A stretch of DNA of 64,000 bases from contig CACYNO010000002.1 of assembly GCA_902775895.1 (NCBI GenBank), positions 62,001 through 126,000 of the forward strand. The letters are read 5' to 3'. The stretch comes from an uncultured Lachnospiraceae bacterium. GTDB taxonomy: Bacteria > Bacillota > Clostridia > Lachnospirales > Lachnospiraceae. The number at the start of each line of letters is the position of its first letter. Position 1 is the first letter of the stretch. The translations under genes and the position numbers were made by a program. This document shows positions 57,191 to 64,000 of the stretch, piece by piece. The notes beneath the pieces were generated by a model, which worked only from the letters and a program-made list of their open reading frames with translations, did not search any database and was not told where the DNA came from.

Positions 57191-58405
57191 ATGTTTTTTA
57201 TAAATAACAACTTTCAGAGATTACCCGGCAATTATCTTTTTTCCACCATCGCTAAAAAAGTGAATGAATATAAAGAGAACAATCCAGACAAAAGCATAAT
57301 CAGTCTGGGTATCGGGGACGTTACCAGGCCCCTCCCTCCTGCCGTAATAACGGCACTGCATAATGCGGTTGACGAGATGGCGGATGCCTCCACATTCAGG
57401 GGATATGCTCCGGACCAGGGATATCTCTTCCTGCGTGAGGCTATTGTAAAAGAGGATTATGCACCGAGAGGGGTTGAACTTTCTGTTGACGAGATATTTG
57501 TGGGTGACGGGGCAAAGTCGGACTCCGGCAATATCCAGGAGCTTTTCTGCCACGATGCAAAGATCGCGGTTACGGATCCGGTGTATCCCGTGTATGTTGA
57601 CAGTAACGCCCTTGCCGGCCGTACGGGTTTTTATGATGCCATTGAGGAAAAATGGAACGACCTGATCTACATGCCATGTACTGAAGAGAACTGTTTTGCA
57701 CCCCAGCTTCCCGGTGAGAGGCCTGACGTTATCTATCTTTGTTTCCCCAATAACCCTACAGGCTCCACCATACCTAAGTCGGAGCTTCAGGAGTGGGTTG
57801 ATTATGCAAATACCATAGGAGCCCTTATCATCTACGATGCGGCGTATGAAGCATATATATCTTCTGATAACGTGGCACATTCCATCTTTGAGTGTGACGG
57901 GGCAAAGACCTGTGCCATTGAGATTAGATCATTTTCAAAAAATGCGGGCTTTACGGGAACAAGACTGGGATTCACAGTGATTCCCAAGGAGCTTGAGTTC
58001 GGTCATGTGAAGTTAAAGGACCTCTGGGCGAGACGTCAGGGGACCAAGTTTAACGGAGCACCATACATTATCCAGAGAGCGGGCGAGGCAGTTTACTCCG
58101 AGCAGGGTAAAAAGGAAATAAAAGAGCTTGTGGCATATTACATGGAAAACGCCAAGCTGATAAGAGAGACTCTTGATGGCATGGGCTATACCGTAGCCGG
58201 AGGAGTGGATGCACCTTATATCTGGATGAAGACACCGGATGATATGGAATCCTGGGAATTCTTTGATAAGCTCCTTACAGAGGCAAATGTAGTGGGTACT
58301 CCCGGATCCGGATTCGGACCAAGCGGTGAAGGATACTTCAGGCTGACCGCTTTCGGAACTCATGAGAACACGAAAGAGGCGTTGGAGAGGATAAAGAAGC
58401 TGTAA
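57191..58405 (+). CDS. dapL: LL-diaminopimelate aminotransferase
   Basis: DapL converts tetrahydrodipicolinate and glutamate directly to LL-diaminopimelate, a shortcut to lysine and peptidoglycan diaminopimelate. The 404-residue class I aminotransferase has the start MFFINNNFQRLPGNYLF, the N-terminal SLGIGDVTRPLPPAV, and the PLP-lysine region SFSKNAGFTGTRLGF (Lys in SK). GGAGGC precedes the ATG, 10 bases after thrS. This route is typical of many Clostridia. Confidence 0.95.
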   Translation: MFFINNNFQRLPGNYLFSTIAKKVNEYKENNPDKSIISLGIGDVTRPLPPAVITALHNAVDEMADASTFRGYAPDQGYLFLREAIVKEDYAPRGVELSVDEIFVGDGAKSDSGNIQELFCHDAKIAVTDPVYPVYVDSNALAGRTGFYDAIEEKWNDLIYMPCTEENCFAPQLPGERPDVIYLCFPNNPTGSTIPKSELQEWVDYANTIGALIIYDAAYEAYISSDNVAHSIFECDGAKTCAIEIRSFSKNAGFTGTRLGFTVIPKELEFGHVKLKDLWARRQGTKFNGAPYIIQRAGEAVYSEQGKKEIKELVAYYMENAKLIRETLDGMGYTVAGGVDAPYIWMKTPDDMESWEFFDKLLTEANVVGTPGSGFGPSGEGYFRLTAFGTHENTKEALERIKKL

Positions 58406-58488
58406 GGTGATACGGGGAAGAGACAGTGTGGCTGTTTTTTCTTTCAGCCATATCACCGCTCCCCTGTAAGTTGATTTTTTGAAATCCC

Positions 58489-58534
58489 ATATCCCCCCCA
58501 GGGGGTTATAGAGAAAAGCGGGCTTTGATAAAAT
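58489..58534 (+). promoter_or_regulatory. promoter of methyltransferase 3 with C-tract/G-tract motif
   Basis: ATATCCCCCCCAGGGGGTTA (58489-58508) overlaps the weak -35 TTATAG (58506-58511). A 17-base spacer leads to TAAAAT (58529-58534). The motif is a near palindrome on its own and has the form of CsoR/RcnR-type operators. Confidence 0.55.
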
Positions 58535-58575
58535 GATCGTGTATAGGCAAGTTTTTGAATACTTGGAGGTGTATC

Positions 58576-59340
58576 ATGAGTCAGCTTTTGGGAGAGATAA
58601 AAGATTACTGGACCAACAGGGCGGAGGGTTACTCCGACTGGAACAAAGAAGAGCTTGCAGGGGTGCAGAGACAGGTCTGGAAAGACATAGTATGCAGACA
58701 TATGCCCGACAGGCAGAAGGATGAGATTAGGATACTTGATGTGGGGACAGGTCCTGGATTTTTTCCTATCATCCTCGCGGAGGAAGGCTATCATGTAAAC
58801 GCCGTTGATTACACTCCGGAGATGCTTGCGCAGGCAAAGGAGAATGCGGGAGAGTTGAACAGCAGCATTACATTTGCAAGGATGGATGCAAAGGATCTTG
58901 ATTTTGAAAGCGAGACATTTGATATAGTTCTTTCAAGAAATCTCACATGGAATCTGGAATATCCCGGTATAGCCTATAGAGAGTGGCAGAGGGTTTTGAA
59001 GAAGGGCGGTAAGATGCTCAACTTTGATGCTAACTGGTACAGATTTCTCTATGATGATACCAAGAAAAAGGAACGGGAAGCAGATAAGCTGAATGTTAAG
59101 ATTAAAAAAGCAAGAAACAGGGAAAATGACAAGGGAGTGGATTCCAAGTGGATGGAAAAAATAGCGATGCAGGTTCCCTGCTCGTCCCTTGACAGACCTC
59201 AGTGGGATTGCGAAGTATTAAAGCAGTTAGGCTTTGATGAGATAAGTATTGATTATAACCTTAGTGATATAGTGTGGGATGAAGCGGAAAAAATCAACTA
59301 TTCATCCACTCCCATGTTTATGATAGAAGCATGTAAATAA
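58576..59340 (+). CDS. class I SAM-dependent methyltransferase (transporter-linked family, copy 3)
   Basis: A 254-residue enzyme: SAM motif I ILDVGTGPGFFPIIL, motif II AVDYTPEMLAQAKEN, and the subfamily block SRNLTWNLEYPGIAYREWQR with LKKGGKMLNFDANWY. ATG 58576 follows GGAGGTGTATC; a longer frame from 58555 has no site. It is the promoter-proximal gene of the second transporter region. A hairpin with its own promoter separates it from the binding protein. Confidence 0.87.
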   Translation: MSQLLGEIKDYWTNRAEGYSDWNKEELAGVQRQVWKDIVCRHMPDRQKDEIRILDVGTGPGFFPIILAEEGYHVNAVDYTPEMLAQAKENAGELNSSITFARMDAKDLDFESETFDIVLSRNLTWNLEYPGIAYREWQRVLKKGGKMLNFDANWYRFLYDDTKKKEREADKLNVKIKKARNRENDKGVDSKWMEKIAMQVPCSSLDRPQWDCEVLKQLGFDEISIDYNLSDIVWDEAEKINYSSTPMFMIEACK

Positions 59341-59360
59341 AACATACGATAAGTATATCG

Positions 59361-59453
59361 AAAACCCCCCGCCCCCCATAAAAAAAGCAAGTGTTCACCT
59401 GCTTTTTATATGGGGGGTGGGGGGTTTCTTTTAAATTACAGCAGTTGTATAAT
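59361..59453 (+). promoter_or_regulatory. G-tract hairpin followed by the promoter of transporter operon 2
   Basis: AAAACCCCCCGCCCCCCATA (59361-59380) and TATGGGGGGTGGGGGGTTTC (59409-59428) form a long stem that continues through AAAAAAAGCA and TGCTTTTTATA. The 3' arm ends on TTTCTT (-35, 59425-59430), and TATAAT (59448-59453) follows after 17 bases. The stem could terminate methyltransferase 3 and also be an operator; the G-tracts could form a quadruplex. Confidence 0.6.
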
Positions 59454-59496
59454 ATTTACGTTGGTAAAGACAAATGCAGCAAAAAAGGAGAAAAAA

Positions 59497-61056
59497 ATGA
59501 GAAAAATCACAAAAGGTTTAATGTTTGGTGCTGTAGCTGCCATGTCAGCTATGAGTTTAGCAGCATGTTCAGGTGGTGGCGGAGAAGAGACCACGACAGC
59601 CGGCGGTGATACGACAGCAGCTTCACAGGATACATCAAAGAAGGAGATGAAGGTAGCCATTTCGTTTTCAAATGACAGCCTTGACTGTCATAAGGAGTCG
59701 TTTGGATGGTATACTCAGATAGAGGGTATGTCAGAGACACTTTTCAGAGTGGACGATGATTCAAAGGTTGTACCGCTTCTTGCAGAGTCTGCTGAGAATG
59801 AAGGAACACTTTGGACCATCAAGTTAAACGATAAAGCAGCATTTTCAAACGGCACAAAGCTTACCGCTGACATGGTGGCAAGGAATCTTCAGCGTGTAGG
59901 TGCCGAGAGCGGCAAGTTCAAAGCATATGCAGACTTTGAGATTAAAGCAGTAGATGATACTACACTTACCATAGATACAAAAGATCCGTATCCTACATTG
60001 AAGAACGAGCTTTCAAGCCCGGAGATGGGTATCATGGATCTTGATGCTACAACAGACTTTGTAAATGCACCGATATTTACAGGTCCATTCGTAATAGATA
60101 AGTTCACTCCGGGCGGAGATGTTTCTGTTAAAAAGAATGAGAACTACTGGAATGGAGATGTAGTCCTTGACAAGATCGATTTCCTTTACATGATGGATGA
60201 CAGCTCCAAGCTTATGGCTATGCAGAATGGCGAGATCGACTGGTACAACAGTGTAAGTGCCGATGCTATTGCTATCTATCAGAAAGAGCCTGATAAATAT
60301 ACCCTTACAAGTATTCCCGGTGAGAGATCTCAGTTCTATTTCTTAAATGAGAACAACATCAGCATAAATGTAAGAAAGGCTATAAACTCTATCGTAGATA
60401 AAGAGGCTATCGCTAAGTTCCTTGAGGGAAGTACATCTGCATCAGACGGACCGTTCAATCCAAGCGCAGCTTACGGCAAAGTGGCTGCCCCTGCAAAGGT
60501 TGACCTGGAGACTGCAAAGAAACTTATGGAGGATGACGGCTATACATTGAACGGTAACGGTATCTATGAGAAGGATGGAAAAGAAGTTAATCTTACCGTT
60601 AAGTACTATGAGGCAAGGGAACTTGACAAGGTTGCAACTCTTATGCAGGAGCAGCTTAAGGCCGCAGGTATCAATACTACACTTAAGGCAGAAGAGGATA
60701 CAGAAGGATACGTTACAACAGGTGATTATGATATCGCTCTTTACTGCATGATCACAGACAAGTTTGGAGATCCTTACTACTTCATCAACAACACTCTTGC
60801 AGACGGCGGATATTACAATGCCGGCGGATTCAAGAACGAGGAGTGCCAGAAGCTTATCGACCAGCTTAAGTCAGAAGAGGATGTTGCTAAGAGAGCAGAT
60901 CTTGCAAACCAGATCGTTCAGATTGCTGTAGATGATGCTTATATGGGATATGTAGGACTCTTCAACAAGACAACAGTTGCTAAGCCGGGCATTACAGGTA
61001 TTTCAGCTGATAATCCGTACGATTTCTACGGAGTTTATTCAAATACATCATTCTGA
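59497..61056 (+). CDS. substrate-binding lipoprotein (SBP family 5), system 2
   Basis: A 519-residue family-5 solute-binding lipoprotein. Signal peptide with lipobox SLAAC (Cys24) and a Thr/Glu/Gly linker. Family features: SEGTLF-like region MSETLFRVDDDSKVVPLLAES near residue 80 and KAINSIVDKEAIAKFLEG. It is only distantly related to the binding protein of system 1, so the two probably take different ligands. ATG 59497 follows AAAAGGAG; the frame upstream to 59410 reads through the hairpin and is not coding. Permeases and ATPases follow. Confidence 0.92.
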   Translation: MRKITKGLMFGAVAAMSAMSLAACSGGGGEETTTAGGDTTAASQDTSKKEMKVAISFSNDSLDCHKESFGWYTQIEGMSETLFRVDDDSKVVPLLAESAENEGTLWTIKLNDKAAFSNGTKLTADMVARNLQRVGAESGKFKAYADFEIKAVDDTTLTIDTKDPYPTLKNELSSPEMGIMDLDATTDFVNAPIFTGPFVIDKFTPGGDVSVKKNENYWNGDVVLDKIDFLYMMDDSSKLMAMQNGEIDWYNSVSADAIAIYQKEPDKYTLTSIPGERSQFYFLNENNISINVRKAINSIVDKEAIAKFLEGSTSASDGPFNPSAAYGKVAAPAKVDLETAKKLMEDDGYTLNGNGIYEKDGKEVNLTVKYYEARELDKVATLMQEQLKAAGINTTLKAEEDTEGYVTTGDYDIALYCMITDKFGDPYYFINNTLADGGYYNAGGFKNEECQKLIDQLKSEEDVAKRADLANQIVQIAVDDAYMGYVGLFNKTTVAKPGITGISADNPYDFYGVYSNTSF

Positions 61057-61080
61057 TATTATTAACGAGGTACTGAAAAT

Positions 61081-62013
61081 ATGGGCAAATTCATAGGCAA
61101 GAGATTACTACAGCTGGTATTTGTGCTGTTTGCTGTAAGTTTTATGACATTTGCCCTTATGTATATAGCTCCGGGAGACCCTGCAGAGAGAAAGCTTTCT
61201 GCCCAGGGGGAAGCAGTAAACCCGGAAGTTTTAGAGGCGGAACGCGAAAAGATGGGGCTGAATCAGCCATTCGCGGTCCGCTATTTTTCGTGGCTGGGTG
61301 GGGTGTGCACAGGGAATCTGGGCACATCCTATGTAGATAACCGTCCGGTAATAACCAAGCTGGGAGAGGGAATGGCTTATACGGTTCCGCTGGCTATGTC
61401 AGCACTGGCGGTGGCCCTGGCCATAAGCCTGCCACTTGGTATATTGTCGGCGGTATACAGCAATTCTGTGCTTGATATCATAGTGCAGATATTCTCTTTT
61501 ATAGGGAATGCCCTGCCCAACTTCCTTATAGCGGTACTACTTATATTCTTTTTTTGTATTCAGAACAGTTTCCTGCCGGTAATTGCCAACAATTCCTTTA
61601 CGGGTCTTATACTGCCGACCCTGTCCCTTGCCATACCCATGTGCGGAAGGTTCATAAAGCAGTTCAGGGGCGAGGTTATAGAGCAGCTGGAAAAGGATTA
61701 TATAACCGGACTTAGAGTACGAGGAGTAAAAGAGAAAAAAATCATCTTCGGGAATGTCCTTCACAATTCCTCGGCAGCTATTATCACCATAACAGGTCTT
61801 GCCATAGGTACCCTTATGGGGGGAAGCGTGGTCATCGAGAGTATATTCCGGTGGCCGGGAGTCGGTAAACTGGTGATGGATTCCATAACTGCCAGGGATT
61901 ATCCGGTGATTCAGGGATTTGTTCTGATCATGGCAGTCATATATGTACTTATAAACCTTGCCACCGATATCTTATACAGAGTTATAGATCCGCGGATTGA
62001 TTACGAGAAGTAA
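61081..62013 (+). CDS. nickel/peptide-type ABC transporter permease (NikB/DppB-like), system 2
   Basis: A 310-residue permease with six helices. The N-terminal helix (LLQLVFVLFAVSFMTFALMY) and the coupling motif KDYITGLRVRGVKEKKIIFG match NikB/DppB proteins. It is about the same length as the system 1 permease and uses the same layout, but the sequences differ clearly. It begins 24 bases after the binding-protein stop. Confidence 0.92.
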   Translation: MGKFIGKRLLQLVFVLFAVSFMTFALMYIAPGDPAERKLSAQGEAVNPEVLEAEREKMGLNQPFAVRYFSWLGGVCTGNLGTSYVDNRPVITKLGEGMAYTVPLAMSALAVALAISLPLGILSAVYSNSVLDIIVQIFSFIGNALPNFLIAVLLIFFFCIQNSFLPVIANNSFTGLILPTLSLAIPMCGRFIKQFRGEVIEQLEKDYITGLRVRGVKEKKIIFGNVLHNSSAAIITITGLAIGTLMGGSVVIESIFRWPGVGKLVMDSITARDYPVIQGFVLIMAVIYVLINLATDILYRVIDPRIDYEK

Positions 62014-62022
62014 ATTAACAAG

Positions 62023-62880
62023 ATGAAAAGTTTTAAGAGAAAGACAAAGGCTAAAAAATTAAATTATAAGGCTGTAAAGGTAAGGCTTATTATATTTTCG
62101 GCTCTTGTTGCGGCGCTTATCGTGATAAGCCTTATTGCGCCTCTTATAGAGCCTAATGACCCGTATGCCACCAGTTCGGCGAATATGAGACAGGGTCCGG
62201 GAGGTCAGTTCCCCTTTGGGACGGACAGCCTGGGACGTTGTGTTTTTTCCCGCGTCCTGGCAGGGGCTTTTACATCCATCTTCTCAAGTATCTTTCTTGT
62301 GGCTGTGTCATTCGGAGCAGGAACCATCATAGGGATGTTCTGCGGATATTTCGGAGGTATCGTGGATACAATCATCATGCGTATCACTGATGCGCTTCTT
62401 GCCTTTCCGCAAATGGTGCTGGCCATAGCGGTGGCGGGTGTACTGGGTGGGAATCTTACCAATGCCCTGATCGCCATAGGTATCACCAGTTGGACTCTGT
62501 ATGCGCGACTTGCCAGAGGTCAGACCTACAGCATAAAAAACGAGACCTTTATAGCGGCCCTGAAGTTAAGCGGTGTAAGTAATATGAGGATAATGTTCCG
62601 TCATATCCTGCCCAATATCTTCAGACCTCTTATCGCTACAGCCTGTACTCAGATAGGAACAACCATGATCTATATATCAGGTCTTTCCTTTTTGGGACTG
62701 GGGGTAATACCTCCTGCAGCAGAGTGGGGATCCATGATAAACGAAGCCAGGGGGTATTTCCAGCTTACTCCATGGGCGGTAATAGGTCCTTCCATAGCGA
62801 TGCTTATTACCATACTGATCTTCAACTTTTTTGGAGATGCTGTACGGGATATGACGGAGGTGCGTGGCAATGGCAGATGA
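62023..62880 (+). CDS. nickel/peptide-type ABC transporter permease (NikC/DppC-like), system 2
   Basis: A 285-residue second permease with LIEPNDPYATSSANMRQGPG and FPFGTDSLGRCVFSRVLAGA, and the coupling motif near AALKLSGVSNMRIMFRHILP. It lies nine bases after the first permease. No strong ribosome-binding site precedes the ATG, which fits coupled translation. Its stop overlaps the next ATPase start. Confidence 0.92.
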   Translation: MKSFKRKTKAKKLNYKAVKVRLIIFSALVAALIVISLIAPLIEPNDPYATSSANMRQGPGGQFPFGTDSLGRCVFSRVLAGAFTSIFSSIFLVAVSFGAGTIIGMFCGYFGGIVDTIIMRITDALLAFPQMVLAIAVAGVLGGNLTNALIAIGITSWTLYARLARGQTYSIKNETFIAALKLSGVSNMRIMFRHILPNIFRPLIATACTQIGTTMIYISGLSFLGLGVIPPAAEWGSMINEARGYFQLTPWAVIGPSIAMLITILIFNFFGDAVRDMTEVRGNGR

Positions 62881-63817
62881 GATACTCCGTGTAGAAGACT
62901 TAAGTGTATCCTACGGAAAAGGAAATATGATCTCAGGGGTGAATTTCACCGTTACCAAGGGAGAGATAGTATGCTTTCTGGGTGAGAGCGGATGCGGAAA
63001 GTCTACTCTTCTGAAGGCTATAATGAATATTCCCGAGCTTGAAACGGTGATAACAAAAGGAAAGATCATATTTGAAGGAAAAGATATAACTTCTTTTTCG
63101 GACAAAGAGATAAGGAGTATGGCGGGTAAGAACATAGGCATGGTGCTCCAGCATCTCGGGGGGGCTTTCAATCCTCTGCGTACATTTGAAGCCCAGTTTA
63201 AGGAGGCTCTTTACAGTCATGACATGGAATATGATTTCGAAAAAGTAAAGGAGACTTTTGCACAGCTCAATCTCCCTGATGCGGAAAGGATAATAAAGAG
63301 CCGTCCGTACGAGATGAGTGGCGGAATGATCCAGCGTATAGCGATTGCCATGACTATGATTCTTGGTCCTGAGCTTCTTTTATGTGATGAGCCTACATCT
63401 GCATTAGATGTTACTACACAAAAAATGGCAATGGAGCAGCTTATGAAGATGAGGGAAATCTTAAGCACTACCATTCTTCTTGTTACTCATAATCCCGGCA
63501 TTCCGTCTATGATGGCGGATAAGGTGGGAGTTATGTACGCAGGTCATCTTGTGGAGTATGGAAAGACTCATCAGGTACTTCATTCCCCTGCACATCCTTA
63601 TACAAAGGCGCTTATAGGAGCGATTCCTACGTTTGACTTTAAGCTGCCTAAGGGCCTTGAGGGGCAACCGCCTTTGAACGGAGCAGATATGGAAAAATGT
63701 GCATTTTCAGAGAGGTGTCCGATCTGCAAGGAAGGAGATTGTATCTGTGGCAATGATCCCTATACTCTCAAAGAGATTTGCAAAGATCATTGTGCCACAT
63801 GTTTTAAGAGAGACTAA
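62870..63817 (+). CDS. ABC transporter ATPase (NikD/DppD-like), system 2
   Basis: A 315-residue ATPase: Walker A LGESGCGKST, Q-loop VLQHLGGAFNP, signature MSGGMIQRI, Walker B LLLCDEPTSALD, H-loop VTHNPG. The C-terminal oligopeptide-type extension has several cysteines (CAFSERCPICKEGDCICG), possibly a cluster site, so it differs from the tailless ATPase of system 1. ATG 62870 follows GGAGGTG; a GTG at 62864 is also possible. Confidence 0.92.
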   Translation: MADEILRVEDLSVSYGKGNMISGVNFTVTKGEIVCFLGESGCGKSTLLKAIMNIPELETVITKGKIIFEGKDITSFSDKEIRSMAGKNIGMVLQHLGGAFNPLRTFEAQFKEALYSHDMEYDFEKVKETFAQLNLPDAERIIKSRPYEMSGGMIQRIAIAMTMILGPELLLCDEPTSALDVTTQKMAMEQLMKMREILSTTILLVTHNPGIPSMMADKVGVMYAGHLVEYGKTHQVLHSPAHPYTKALIGAIPTFDFKLPKGLEGQPPLNGADMEKCAFSERCPICKEGDCICGNDPYTLKEICKDHCATCFKRD

Positions 63818-63823
63818 AGTTTT

Positions 63824-64000
63824 ATGGAAGAGACGATTCTTGAAGTAAAAAATGCGGTTCGCATATATAAAAAGCACGGAAAAGAGTTAAAAGCTCTTGA
63901 TGATATCAGTCTTGTATTAAAGAAAGGTGAGTTTCTGGGGATCGTAGGGGAAAGCGGAAGTGGTAAGAGTACTATTTTGCGCCACATTGCCTGCCTTGAT
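63824..64000 (+). CDS. ABC transporter ATPase (NikE/DppF-like), system 2, cut by window end
   Basis: The first 59 codons of the second ATPase of the system. Walker [17 protein letters not shown] is complete, and the reading frame is open to the last base. It follows the previous ATPase by six bases and completes the same five-component arrangement as system 1. Confidence 0.9.
   Translation, partial: MEETILEVKNAVRIYKKHGKELKALDDISLVLKKGEFLGIVGESGSGKSTILRHIACLD

Overview
The window is the replication-origin region of a Clostridia chromosome, most likely a Lachnospiraceae-type Firmicute. The gene order rpmH, rnpA, yidD, yidC, jag, mnmE, mnmG, rsmG runs leftward and dnaA, dnaN, an S4 gene, recF, gyrB, gyrA runs rightward, with DnaA boxes between rpmH and dnaA. 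LL-diaminopimelate aminotransferase, a two-subunit class I fumarase, type III pantothenate kinase and choline-binding-like surface repeats fit the same group. The assignment rests on gene content only.

Layout: 1-2.7 kb, rsmG (cut by the window edge) and mnmG. 2.7-7.8 kb, an accessory patch: AAA ATPase with duplicated leader repeats, a toxin-antitoxin pair, a flavodoxin remnant, an ECF sigma/anti-sigma pair and a potassium channel. 7.9-16.2 kb, a secreted papain-like protease with wall-binding repeats, then a divergent TetR/MMPL pair sharing an operator-like palindrome. 16.1-20.2 kb, mnmE-jag-yidC-yidD-rnpA-rpmH. 20.2-29.4 kb, oriC and dnaA to gyrA. 29.5-33.8 kb, iron-sulfur membrane proteins, a VapBC-type pair, fumarase and a DUF4428-like gene. 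33.9-40.9 kb, a methyltransferase divergent from a complete nickel/peptide-type ABC transporter operon that ends in a second methyltransferase. 41.3-51.0 kb, a 9.7-kb integrated element in tRNA-Ser(GCU), flanked by direct repeats of the tRNA 3' end. It carries an integrase, a Rep protein, a broken FtsK-like gene and a defence operon (MmeI-like restriction-methylase, DUF1016/YhcG nuclease, HEPN-like protein) with a divergent regulator. 51.3-58.4 kb, a HAD phosphatase, a GH25 lysozyme with wall-binding repeats, coaX, thrS and dapL. 58.5-64 kb, a third methyltransferase of the same subfamily followed by a second nickel/peptide-type ABC transporter operon, cut by the window end.

Two observations stand out. 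First, three related SAM-dependent methyltransferases sit beside two transporter operons, and four promoters of these units have a C-tract/G-tract motif placed directly against the -35 box. This suggests one regulator, perhaps of the CsoR/RcnR metal-sensor type, and a coupled uptake and methylation function. Second, the intergenic spaces hold several large imperfect palindromes: a three-copy, roughly 200-bp MITE-like family with conserved ends and exchangeable cores, another palindrome between gyrB and gyrA, and a 220-bp one inside the integrated element.
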